Source: Arcobacter sp. (GTDB lineage: Bacteria > Campylobacterota > Campylobacteria > Campylobacterales > Arcobacteraceae). From it: 64,000 bases of DNA. The translations under genes were made by a program, and so were the position numbers. How positions within the stretch are numbered: the stretch's first letter is position 1; each line of letters starts with the position of its first letter. The notes beneath the pieces were generated by a model. It was given only the letters and a program-made list of their open reading frames with translations. It was not told the DNA's origin and made no database searches. Positions 50,322-59,401 of the stretch are shown piece after piece. The DNA lies in assembly GCA_002869565.1 (NCBI GenBank), contig PKUJ01000025.1, positions 1 to 64,000 of the forward strand, in the 5' to 3' direction.

Positions 50322-51110
50322 ATGTTTTTAAAAGAGATTGATAGCTTAAAATATGAAAAACTTTTCTCAGTTTGTATTTTAACTGCAAGACAAGATGAAC
50401 TAGAATCAGTGAGTAGTTCTTTTTATAAAGCCGGATTTACAGAAGAAAATAGTGAATATTTATATATTGATAATATTGGACAAAATAAATATGATGCATA
50501 TGATGGATATAATCAATTTTTAAATAAATCAAATGGCGAATATATTATCTTAGCTCATCAAGATTTAGTTTTAGAGTTTGATGATATAGAAATTCTAAAA
50601 CAAAGAATTGAAGAGATGAATAAGCTTGACCCAAATTGGGCGATTCTAGGGAACTGTGGTTTTTCAAAAGATAATATAAACAAAAGATTTACAAGAATCA
50701 CAGATCCAGGTGTTGATAACTTAAAAGAAGGACCTTTTCCTTCAAAAGTTGGAAGTTTAGATGAAAATTTCTTAGTTGTTAAAAATGATGCCAATCTTTG
50801 TTTATCAAAAAATATTGGTCATTATCACTTATATGGAACAGATCTTTGCATACAAGCTCAAAATCAAGGCTTTACTACATATGTAATAGATTTTCATCTA
50901 AGACATAAAAGTGGTGGCTTCCCAAATCAAAGTTTTTACGATACAAAAGATAGATTTATCTCTCAATATCAAAATGCTTTTGAAAGTAGATTTGTAAGAA
51001 CTCCATGTACAATTATGTATATATCAAATAATAAATTTTTAAATAAACTTATGAATAGAAAGTTTATTTATAGTATCAAAAAAAGAATAGATAAGATAAA
51101 AGGAAAATAA
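50322..51110 (+). CDS. GT2-like glycosyltransferase, divergent
   Basis: The protein is a compact GT-A-like enzyme of about 262 residues: FSVCILTARQDELESVSSSF near the start, DGYNQFLNKSNGEYIILAHQDLVL with a DL rather than DxD metal motif, and GTDLCIQAQNQGF followed by DFHLRHKSGG near the C-terminus, which resemble the catalytic-base and His regions of GT2 enzymes. I choose ATG 50322 (MFLKEID), since the upstream in-frame TTG at 50292 lies inside rmlD. It is embedded between rmlD and rmlB, so a rhamnose-related acceptor or donor is likely. Confidence 0.72.
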   Translation: MFLKEIDSLKYEKLFSVCILTARQDELESVSSSFYKAGFTEENSEYLYIDNIGQNKYDAYDGYNQFLNKSNGEYIILAHQDLVLEFDDIEILKQRIEEMNKLDPNWAILGNCGFSKDNINKRFTRITDPGVDNLKEGPFPSKVGSLDENFLVVKNDANLCLSKNIGHYHLYGTDLCIQAQNQGFTTYVIDFHLRHKSGGFPNQSFYDTKDRFISQYQNAFESRFVRTPCTIMYISNNKFLNKLMNRKFIYSIKKRIDKIKGK

Positions 51111-52135
51111 TGCCAAAGAATAAAAATATACTAGTAACAGGATGTGCAGGATTTATAGGTTCAAACTTTGTACCATATTTCTTAGATAAATATCCAGAAT
51201 ATAATTTAATAAATATTGACCTTCTAACATACGCAGGCGACTTAGAAAACTTAAAAGAGTGTGAAACAAATCCTAGATATAAATTTATTAAAGGTGATAT
51301 TTGTAATAGAGAATTAGTAGAATTTATTTTTAGTGAATATGATATTAAAGGTGTTATTCATTTTGCAGCTGAATCACATGTAGATAACTCTATTAAAAAT
51401 CCTGGTGTATTTATGGAAACAAATGTAAATGGAACTTTTACCTTAGTAGATGTTGCACAAAAGTATTGGATGGATAAACCTTTTACTTATAAAGAAGATT
51501 ATAAAGATTGTAGATTTCATCATATTTCAACAGATGAAGTATATGGAACACTTAGCCTTGATCCAGAAGATTTATTTACAGAAACTACACCATATGCTCC
51601 AAACTCTCCATATTCTGCTTCTAAAGCTTCAAGTGATATGATTATTATAGCATATAATGAAACATTTGGATTAAATACAGTTATTACAAACTGTTCAAAT
51701 AATTATGGACCAAAACAACATGATGAGAAACTAATACCAACTATTATTAGAAAAGCACTTTCAAATGAAGCAATTCCAATTTATGGAGATGGTAAAAATA
51801 TTAGAGATTGGTTATATGTACTAGATCACTGTAAAGGGATTGATATAGTTTATCATGCTGGTAAAACAGGAGATACATATAATATTGGTGGAAGAAATGA
51901 AAGAACAAACTTACAAATAGTAGATAGAATTTGTACTATCTTAGATGAAAAAGTTCCACAAGAGAAATCATATAAAGAGCTAATTACATTTGTAGAAGAT
52001 AGAGCAGGACATGATAGAAGATATGCAATTGATGCAAGTAAGTTAGAAAATGAACTTTCTTGGAAAGCTGATGAAAACTTTGACACAGGTATTGTTTTGA
52101 CTGTTGATTGGTATTTGAATAAATATAATAAATAG
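51110..52135 (+). CDS. rmlB: dTDP-glucose 4,6-dehydratase
   Basis: RmlB turns dTDP-glucose into the 4-keto-6-deoxy sugar. The 341-residue SDR enzyme shows ILVTGCAGFIGSNFVPYF, HFAAESHVDNSI, the catalytic STDEVYG (Thr-Asp-Glu), the YSASK pair, and NYGPKQHDEKLIPT. The order rmlA-rmlC-rmlD-GT-rmlB differs from the common rmlBDAC arrangement. It overlaps the downstream gene by one base (TAGTG). Confidence 0.97.
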   Translation: MPKNKNILVTGCAGFIGSNFVPYFLDKYPEYNLINIDLLTYAGDLENLKECETNPRYKFIKGDICNRELVEFIFSEYDIKGVIHFAAESHVDNSIKNPGVFMETNVNGTFTLVDVAQKYWMDKPFTYKEDYKDCRFHHISTDEVYGTLSLDPEDLFTETTPYAPNSPYSASKASSDMIIIAYNETFGLNTVITNCSNNYGPKQHDEKLIPTIIRKALSNEAIPIYGDGKNIRDWLYVLDHCKGIDIVYHAGKTGDTYNIGGRNERTNLQIVDRICTILDEKVPQEKSYKELITFVEDRAGHDRRYAIDASKLENELSWKADENFDTGIVLTVDWYLNKYNK

Positions 52136-53850
52136 TGACTCATCATACAATGTATAACTATAGTAAAGCAGTTTTAGATTCTACTATTACTGAAAGAATT
52201 GAAAATTTTGATAAAAAGTTTTCATTCTCTATAGTTATAAATTGTACAAAAGAGAATCAAAAATATTTAGAAAACATAACAAATTCTATCCGTGAACAAT
52301 GGTATAAAAACTTTAAATTATTCATACTTGTAGATAATGAGAATTCAAAAGAAGAAATATCAAAATTAAATGTAAATGCCTCAACAATAAATATAGAAAA
52401 AAACAAACTTTTTGAAGTCTATAATGATATTATAAAAACAGATGAAAATGATTTTATCTGCTTCCTTGAATCATATGAAACCCTTGAACTATCAGCTTTA
52501 TATGAAATAAATTCAAAATTAAATGAGAGAGATTTAGATTTTATTTATACAAATGAAGATTACATACAAAATAATAAACACATTAAAGTAAACTATAAAT
52601 CAAATATTTCACAAGAGTTAATATTAAGCCAAAACTATATTGGAAAAAGTTCATTTTTTAAACTTTCCATACTAAAAAAAATAGGTTGATTTAATGACTT
52701 TAAGGATGAAAGTACTTTCTATGATTTAAATTTAAGACTAATAGAAAACAATTCTAACATTTACTTTTTAGATAAAGTTTTATTTCATATTGATTTAGAT
52801 AAAAAAAATGATTTTTCTAAAAGTGAAGATAAACTTATTTTAAAAAGTATGCTTAAAAGAAGAAATTTAGATGCTTCTATTGAAGATGGGTTAATAGAAT
52901 CTTCTTATAGAATAAAATATTCCATAAAATATGAACCTCTTGTTAGTATTGTTATTCCTTTTAAAGACCAACCCCACTTTCTTCAACAATGTATTAATTC
53001 AATTTTAGATTTAAGTACATATAAAAACTTTGAAATTATTGGTATATCAAATAATAGTGAAGAAGAAAAAACTTTTCAATATATGAAAGAGTTTAAAAGA
53101 AAAGATAAAAGAATAAAATTTATAGAACACAACGTAGCTTTTAATTTTTCTGAAATCAATAACTTTGCAGTAAAAGAGCATACAAAAGGTGAGCACATTA
53201 TCTTTTTAAACAATGATATAAAGATAATAAGTGAAAATTGGATTGAATCTATGTTAGAGTTCTCTCAACAAGAAGAGATAGCTTGTGTTGGTTCTTTACT
53301 TTATTATGAAAATAATACTATTCAACATTGTGGTATAAAAGTTGGAGGAGATAATATAGCTCAGCATTTTTTAGCTTTTCTAAAAAAAGACTCTGCTAGT
53401 TATTCAAATAGAGAACTTCTAATACAAAATGTGACCGCTGTAACAGCTGCTTCACTTATGATAAAAAAAGATCTGTTTTTAAAAATTGGTGCCTTTGATG
53501 AAAATCTAACAGTTGCATATAATGATGTTGATTTATGCATTAAAGCTGTAAAGGATGGAAAAAGAAATATCTTTACTCCCTATTCTAAAGCATACCATTT
53601 TGAATCTGTATCTAGAGGATATGATAAATCTGACGAGAAAAGAAACAGGCTAATAAGAGAGCAAAACTCTTTAAAAGAAAAACATCAAAAATTTTTGGAA
53701 CTTGAAGATCTATATATAACAGATAATCTTTTCAATGAAATGCAATTTCAAATTCATAATGTCAAAAATAAAAATATCTTCAAGCAAGTTAGAATTTATT
53801 CTAAACCTATAAGACAAAAACTAAAAAATATATTTAAAAGGTCAAAATAA
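52135..53850 (+). pseudogene. Tandem GT2 glycosyltransferase split by an in-frame TGA
   Basis: One reading frame runs from a GTG start at 52135 to 53850, broken only by TGA at 52687-52689. The N-terminal part (184 residues) is a GT2-like domain ending in LSQNYIGKSSFFKLSILKKIG; family members continue GGF at this point, so TGA probably replaces GGA. The frame stays open beyond, with FNDFKDESTFYDLNLRLIEN, and a second GT2 domain starting PLVSIVIPFKDQPHFLQQC with INNFAVK, LNNDIKI, GAFDENLTVAYNDVDLC. Such double-domain enzymes make rhamnan-type chains. It could be a recent pseudogene, a sequencing error, or read-through. An ATG at 52849 could restart translation of the second domain, but has no ribosome site. 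Confidence 0.88.
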
Positions 53851-53852
53851 AA

Positions 53853-54818
53853 ATGCAAAATCCTCTTATTTCTGTAGCTATGTGTACATATAATGGTGGC
53901 AAATACCTAGTAGAACAATTAGAATCTATTGTAAACCAAACATATAATAATATTGAAATTATAATTTGTGATGATGGTTCAAAAGATAATACAATTGAAA
54001 TAATAAAAGAGTACTGTGATAAATATGATTTTATTCAACTTTTTGAAAATGAAATAAACCTAGGCTTTGTAAAAAACTTTGAAAAATCAATATCTTTATG
54101 CAAAGGTGATTATATTGCACTTGCAGATCAAGATGATATATGGAAAAAAAATAAACTAGAAGTATTTATCTCAGAAATTAAAGATAATTTACTAATATAT
54201 TCTGATGCCATAATTATGGATGGAGATAGTAATATATCAAATAATGAATTAATTCGTCCAAAAGGTGATTTAGTAAAAGGGAAATGTAATAAAGCTTTCC
54301 TATTTACAAATTGTGTTTCAGGAAATACTTTGATGTTTAAAAAAGAGATATTAGAATATATTTTACCAATTCCAGAAAATATCACATATCACGATATTTG
54401 GATTGCTTTTATTGCTTCAAGTTATGGAACAATCACTTTTTCTGATGAAGCTATGACTTATTATAGAAGATATTCAGAGCAAATTACTAAAACAAGAGAA
54501 AAAGATTATAAAAATTTCAAAGATAGATTTAATACTAAAAAAGAATCAAATATAAAATCTGCAAAAGATGCTATTGCAAATTTAACAATTTTTAAAAAAA
54601 TTGAAGTATTAGATGATGAAATAAAACAAATTATTGAGACTTCGTTAAATCACCTAAATAATTTTGAAAATAAGTATTTTAGTATAGAATTATATAAACT
54701 ATTAAAAAAATACAAAAATGAAATATTTGCAATAAAAAAGAAAAATAAAAGAATTAAATATGTAAGAAGAATGAGCTATGGGTTAAAAGCTCATATGGCT
54801 TCTTTATTTACGATTTAA
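53853..54818 (+). CDS. Glycosyltransferase, GT2 (rhamnosyltransferase-like)
   Basis: The 321-residue enzyme has ISVAMCTYNGGKYLVEQLES at the start, IICDDGSKDNTIEII near residue 38, NEINLGFVKNFEKSIS, the DxD-type ADQDDIWKKNK near residue 92, and CVSGNTLMFKKE. This is the pattern of RfgB/WbbL-like dTDP-rhamnosyl transferases. It is the last gene of the plus-strand block and lies two bases after the split GT2 gene. Its 3' end overlaps the convergent gene at 54804 by 15 bases. Confidence 0.88.
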   Translation: MQNPLISVAMCTYNGGKYLVEQLESIVNQTYNNIEIIICDDGSKDNTIEIIKEYCDKYDFIQLFENEINLGFVKNFEKSISLCKGDYIALADQDDIWKKNKLEVFISEIKDNLLIYSDAIIMDGDSNISNNELIRPKGDLVKGKCNKAFLFTNCVSGNTLMFKKEILEYILPIPENITYHDIWIAFIASSYGTITFSDEAMTYYRRYSEQITKTREKDYKNFKDRFNTKKESNIKSAKDAIANLTIFKKIEVLDDEIKQIIETSLNHLNNFENKYFSIELYKLLKKYKNEIFAIKKKNKRIKYVRRMSYGLKAHMASLFTI

Positions 54819-55904
54819 ACCTTTTTCTAAGTCATATACTTTTGTTTGCTTGTTTAAAGTATTAGAGTACTCTTTTAAGTTTTGTGATGTTACTAAATAT
54901 TTGTTTTTTGACATTTGTTCTAACATCCAATAATTTATCTTGTCAGAATAATGAGTTAAATCTTTATAGTTATCTAAATTATGAGTAATACTTTTTTCTA
55001 TTTGAAAATCATATAATTTAACATTTTTAAAATCTTTAAGATTTTCAAATATATACTCCTTAAATTTTAAATGGTCATCAAAATAATTGCCCATTTCCAT
55101 TGTTTTATATTGAACAATAGAATATGGTGGAAAAAATAAATAAAACTCTTTTTCTTTATTGTTTTTAACTATAGGTAAAAATACATTGTCAAATCTTTCT
55201 TTTAAAATTTCAAATCTATATGTCTTTTCTACAATACCAGGAGTTAATTTTTCTTCATAAATAAACTTTTTATACCAACTATTATAATCATTTTTAAAAG
55301 TCCAGGCAGTAAAAAACTCTGAATATAAACTTTGCCATTCATATAAAGTATTTAATGTATTTGATATTTTTTCTTTATCATAAGGGGAAGAAAAGGCTTC
55401 AATTGATTCTTTTAATACATTAAAATTTAATAAATAAGGAGTATCATTTAAAATATTATTATCATACAAATATTCAGGAAATTTAGGATCTTGTTTAGTA
55501 GGTCTTGCTAATTCACTAAATGCATATACATCCAAACCCATTAATATATTTTTTAAATTTTTATTGCTTAAAAGAGCATTTTCTATTGTTTTTACTTCTT
55601 CAAAAATTGTACCACCTCTAGTGGCCAATTTTAAAAGTTTTCTAAAACCTAAAAATTTCTCAATATCGTTTGCATAAAAATTTTCAACCATTGAAGACCC
55701 AACTAATATAGAGTCGTAATCATAATTTTTAGCTAATCCAGCATTTAAATATCGAGGTTTATCTGTTTTAAAAGTATAAAAGTTAGCTTTTCTATATTGT
55801 TGAAAAGGGTCAACAAAATAATTTGTAGTGATTACTAATAAAAGTAATACAAAACATGTAATAATTAATATATTTGCCCATTTTTTATATTTTTTTAAAC
55901 TCAT
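54804..55904 (-). CDS. SGNH-like membrane-anchored protein, divergent
   Basis: The 366-residue protein has one N-terminal membrane helix (residues about 12-30) and a periplasmic domain. SILVGSSMVENF at 65-77 is like an SGNH block I in which the Asp of GDS is Ser, and DLTHYSDK at 315-322 fits a block V with Asp315 and His318. It is unlike the three GDSFSN paralogues next to it but ends the same operon. It may be an esterase/acetyltransferase-type protein with altered specificity or a structural partner. I do not recognise a named family. It overlaps the convergent GT2 gene by 15 bases. Confidence 0.7.
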   Translation of the reverse strand: MSLKKYKKWANILIITCFVLLLLVITTNYFVDPFQQYRKANFYTFKTDKPRYLNAGLAKNYDYDSILVGSSMVENFYANDIEKFLGFRKLLKLATRGGTIFEEVKTIENALLSNKNLKNILMGLDVYAFSELARPTKQDPKFPEYLYDNNILNDTPYLLNFNVLKESIEAFSSPYDKEKISNTLNTLYEWQSLYSEFFTAWTFKNDYNSWYKKFIYEEKLTPGIVEKTYRFEILKERFDNVFLPIVKNNKEKEFYLFFPPYSIVQYKTMEMGNYFDDHLKFKEYIFENLKDFKNVKLYDFQIEKSITHNLDNYKDLTHYSDKINYWMLEQMSKNKYLVTSQNLKEYSNTLNKQTKVYDLEKGLNRK

Positions 55905-55917
55905 ATAAATTTAATTC

Positions 55918-57009
55918 CTAAAACTTGAAATTCTTAAATAAAATGTCTGATGCTTTATATGTCCAGTGAGTATCATCTGAATAATAAATATCTTTTTTAC
56001 CTTTTTCTAACTCTTTTAACAAAATAGCTTTTGTATCAATTAAAGTATAATCTTTAGGCAACTCTCTCAAGTTTTCAAAGAAAACACTCTTCGGATACTT
56101 ATTATCTATTAAAAAATCTGCATACAAATTATATTTATCAGCTGCTGGCATAAAATACAGTTTAATGCCCTTCTTATTTAGCATTTTTGCCAAGGCATTA
56201 AAATTGTCATTCAATTTTTTTATATTCTTTTGTGTTGCTTTATGAATTGAATCTAAATCATCTTTAAAAAACATTAAACTCCGGGTATCAATAGACGTGA
56301 AAAAATCTTTTGACAACTCTTTTTTATAACATTTTGAAGAGTAAGCTCTATCATTAAAATTATAAAGAATATTGTTTTTTAATGCCTTAAAATTCTGATT
56401 ATTTATAAATTTAATATCTTTGTCTTTTCCTAAATAAGGATTCTTTAATTTCTTAAACTTATCAATACTAACTTGTGCTAATTCATTTTTTGCAAAATCT
56501 GTATCAACAGAAAATCTATCTATACTAAACCTTTCTACTGATTCAATTAAAATATATTTAGGCTTCATTTTATCAAGTAATCCATTGTTATTTAATATTG
56601 AAATTGTTTCTAAATAGTTTAAAGCCCCTGATAATTGATTAATATTCAAGACCTTGAAATTATTGTATGTAGCGATATAATCTTGATAAAAAGGATTCGT
56701 TCCTTGAGTTGCAGCATTTGAAAAAGAATCTCCAATAGTTAGAACATCTATAGGTTCTTGTTTTTTAAACCATTGATTAAAATCCATATGCTCTTTTTCA
56801 AGATTTACACTTTTTTCTGAAGGATAAGACTGTCTAGGAAAAGCGGCATCTGGATACATAGACATTCTTCCTAAATCACCTGTGTAAATATTATCATGAA
56901 CAAGAAGAACATGGTTTGTATATTTTTCCCAAACAACATAATGGAAAAGAACAGTTAATGATAATAAAAATATAAAACCAATTACAAATTTTTTATAAAT
57001 ACTTGTCAA
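55918..57009 (-). CDS. AlgJ/AlgX-like SGNH O-acetyltransferase, paralogue 1
   Basis: The 363-residue protein has an N-terminal membrane anchor (residues about 8-26) and a periplasmic SGNH domain of the AlgJ/AlgX (DHHW-type) family. Block I is IGDSFSN (Ser96 the nucleophile region, residues 93-98) and block V is SDDTHWTYKAS (Asp345, His348). A conserved KLYFMPAADKYNLYADF segment precedes the end. Family members transfer acetyl groups, received via an MBOAT partner, to polysaccharide in the periplasm. It overlaps the next paralogue by four bases. Confidence 0.85.
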   Translation of the reverse strand: MTSIYKKFVIGFIFLLSLTVLFHYVVWEKYTNHVLLVHDNIYTGDLGRMSMYPDAAFPRQSYPSEKSVNLEKEHMDFNQWFKKQEPIDVLTIGDSFSNAATQGTNPFYQDYIATYNNFKVLNINQLSGALNYLETISILNNNGLLDKMKPKYILIESVERFSIDRFSVDTDFAKNELAQVSIDKFKKLKNPYLGKDKDIKFINNQNFKALKNNILYNFNDRAYSSKCYKKELSKDFFTSIDTRSLMFFKDDLDSIHKATQKNIKKLNDNFNALAKMLNKKGIKLYFMPAADKYNLYADFLIDNKYPKSVFFENLRELPKDYTLIDTKAILLKELEKGKKDIYYSDDTHWTYKASDILFKNFKF

Positions 57010-58106
57010 AACCTAACCTTTTTAAAAATTACTTCACTTGCTTTGTAAGACCAATGGGTATCATCAGAATAATATATATCTTTTTTATCTTTTGCAAGTT
57101 CTTCCAATAAAATTTTTTTAGTATCAATTAAAGTATACTTTTGAGGGAACTTCCTTAATAACTCAAAAAATTTACTTTTTGGATACTTACCTCCAGATTC
57201 TAAATATTTAGAATACAAATTGTATTTATCCACAATAGGCATAAAATATAATTTAATACCTTTCTTCTCTAAAATCTCAGCTAAGATATTAAAATTATAA
57301 TTTAATTTTTCTACTTTTTCTTTTGTTGATAATATTATATTATCTATATCTTGTTTTAAAAATAAAAGAGAAGATTTATCTTGTGAAGAAAAAAGTTCTT
57401 TTTTTAGCGGTTCTATATATACACCAGAAAACAAACCTTCATTCCCATACAATTTGAATAATATATTATTTCGTAAAGCCCTAAAATTGTTTATATTTAT
57501 AAAATCTAATTGTTTATTATAATCTTTACTATTAAAAAAATAGTATCTACTATTTTTTAAAGTGTTGTACAAAGTATTGTTTTCATCTTTAGCTGAAAAA
57601 TCAATATCATTGCTAAATCTCTCAATAGAAAATCTTTCTACCGATTGAATTAAGATATATTTTGGTTTTATCTTATCTAGAATATTACTATTATTTAACA
57701 TTGAAATAATTTCAATAAAATTATATTTATCAATAATATCTCTAGGAATATTTAATACATTTTTATTATTATATGTCGCAATATAATCTTGATAAAAAGC
57801 ATTTAAACCTTGGGTATCACCATTTGAAAAAGAATCACCAATAGTAATTACATCAATCTCTTCATCTTTCCAATCTTGCAAAGAGATATGCCTCTTTTTT
57901 AAATTAACTCTCTTCTCATTATAAAAAGAATATCGAGGAAATACACTGTCAGTTTTATAACATTTTCTAGTTAAATCACCCTTATAGATCTGTGAATCAG
58001 TTATAACTACATATTTAGTATATAAATTCCATATAGAAATATGGAAACAAAGTAAAAGAATTACTACAATCAAGAAAAAAAATGTGAACTTTTTATATAT
58101 CATCAT
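57006..58106 (-). CDS. AlgJ/AlgX-like SGNH O-acetyltransferase, paralogue 2
   Basis: This 366-residue paralogue has the same plan: anchor helix (about 7-25), ITIGDSFSNGDTQG (block I at 90-95), the repeated IKLYFMPIVDKYNLYSKY segment, and SDDTHWSYKAS near the C-terminus (Asp348, His351). It has a short extra stretch near residue 210-230 relative to its neighbours. It lies between paralogue 1 (4-base overlap) and the WaaL-like gene (11-base gap). It probably accepts acyl groups from the MBOAT protein at the head of the operon. Confidence 0.85.
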   Translation of the reverse strand: MMIYKKFTFFFLIVVILLLCFHISIWNLYTKYVVITDSQIYKGDLTRKCYKTDSVFPRYSFYNEKRVNLKKRHISLQDWKDEEIDVITIGDSFSNGDTQGLNAFYQDYIATYNNKNVLNIPRDIIDKYNFIEIISMLNNSNILDKIKPKYILIQSVERFSIERFSNDIDFSAKDENNTLYNTLKNSRYYFFNSKDYNKQLDFININNFRALRNNILFKLYGNEGLFSGVYIEPLKKELFSSQDKSSLLFLKQDIDNIILSTKEKVEKLNYNFNILAEILEKKGIKLYFMPIVDKYNLYSKYLESGGKYPKSKFFELLRKFPQKYTLIDTKKILLEELAKDKKDIYYSDDTHWSYKASEVIFKKVRF

Positions 58107-58117
58107 TATTATTTATA

Positions 58118-59401
58118 CTAGTTAACTTGTTCGTTTTGTTCAAAATTATATTGAACAACTACAATAGATAAAAATAAGCCAAATAGAAGCATAAATTCAT
58201 AAAAGAAAAATATATCACCAGGAATTGCAACAAAAAAGAAAATAGAACTAATACTATATGCAATGAATTTCACTTGCTTATCATTCAAAAACATTGAAAA
58301 AATATAATAAAAGAGCATAAGTAATAAAAATAAACCTACAATTCCATTAGAAATTATTATTTCAAGAAACATATTGTGTAATCTTCCATAATTAAAAAAA
58401 TTTTTGATTTTATATGGATATTTAGTTTCCTCTAACCTAGTCATAATATAATTCTCTTTTTCACCCATTCCAACACCAAATAGTAGATATTTAGGTTCTA
58501 CGATATATGAAAAAGCATGAAAAGCAAGTACTCTATCCCCAATACTTGAATCCTTTTTATTTTTTGAAAACAATAAAGTATTTATATCTTCTACAGAATA
58601 ATTAATTCTTGCATTAAAAGTATTAATATTTTTATATGCGAAAAAAAGAACTCCAATTATCAAAAACAATGAAATAAGAATTTTTTTTAAATCCATCCTA
58701 TTATAAACAATCATTATTGTAAGTAATGAAAGTATTAAAGAAAGTTGTCCAGTCCTACCTGAAGACATAAATAAATTTATAGTTAATACAATAAAAAAAA
58801 TCAAATACAAAAATTTTATATATTTATTATTCTCACTTATTAACTTATAAATAGTTAATAAAATAGTAAATGCTACAAAAACACTGTATGTTATATGACT
58901 TATCTGAAAAGGTATAGGATTAGAGGGACTACTTAAAAAACCAACAGTACTCCATAATTCAAAAAATATCCCATACGATACAATTGTATTTATAAACATT
59001 GAGAATAAAAAACTATTAATAAGCCATGGAATATATTTAGCTTTTAACACCGTCACAATAATGATTATAGGAATTAAAAAATATATAGAATAAGTTTTAG
59101 AAAAGATATTAAAATCCCCATATACAGTATTAGGATAACTGCCACTCCAAAGATAAGACAAAAATATTAATGCACTTAAAGCTAGAACTAATTGAAAGAC
59201 TCTATTAATTTTTATGGCACTTAAAACATCTTTATAATTAACAGTAAAAATCCACAATACAAATAAAATTTCAACAAATTGTTTAGTTATATAGTATTGA
59301 AAAGGGATTACAAAAGCGTAAGCAATTATTAAATAGTTTAATAATAAATTTAATTTTCCTCTAATTAAAGTAATCTTCGCAAAAACTAATTCTTTAGTCA
59401 A
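58118..59401 (-). CDS. waaL: O-antigen ligase-like membrane protein (WaaL candidate)
   Basis: The 427-residue protein has about 11 to 12 membrane helices and a large periplasmic loop carrying RVLAFHAFSYIVEPKYLLFG and GRLHNMFLEIIISNG, which fits the conserved Wzy_C/O-antigen ligase region with a His. In WaaL, such a loop joins undecaprenyl-linked O-chain to lipid A-core. As wzx, wzz and another polymerase-like protein are elsewhere in the locus, ligase is the better call, though Wzy cannot be excluded. It lies between two SGNH paralogues and overlaps the third by eight bases. Confidence 0.75.
   Translation of the reverse strand: MTKELVFAKITLIRGKLNLLLNYLIIAYAFVIPFQYYITKQFVEILFVLWIFTVNYKDVLSAIKINRVFQLVLALSALIFLSYLWSGSYPNTVYGDFNIFSKTYSIYFLIPIIIIVTVLKAKYIPWLINSFLFSMFINTIVSYGIFFELWSTVGFLSSPSNPIPFQISHITYSVFVAFTILLTIYKLISENNKYIKFLYLIFFIVLTINLFMSSGRTGQLSLILSLLTIMIVYNRMDLKKILISLFLIIGVLFFAYKNINTFNARINYSVEDINTLLFSKNKKDSSIGDRVLAFHAFSYIVEPKYLLFGVGMGEKENYIMTRLEETKYPYKIKNFFNYGRLHNMFLEIIISNGIVGLFLLLMLFYYIFSMFLNDKQVKFIAYSISSIFFFVAIPGDIFFFYEFMLLFGLFLSIVVVQYNFEQNEQVN

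Noticed and set aside
52849-53850. Reading frame starting at ATG 52849 as an independent gene
   Set aside because: It is in frame with the upstream piece, the 159 bases between them are open and code the expected end of the first GT2 domain, and no ribosome site precedes the ATG. It is treated as the second part of the split gene.
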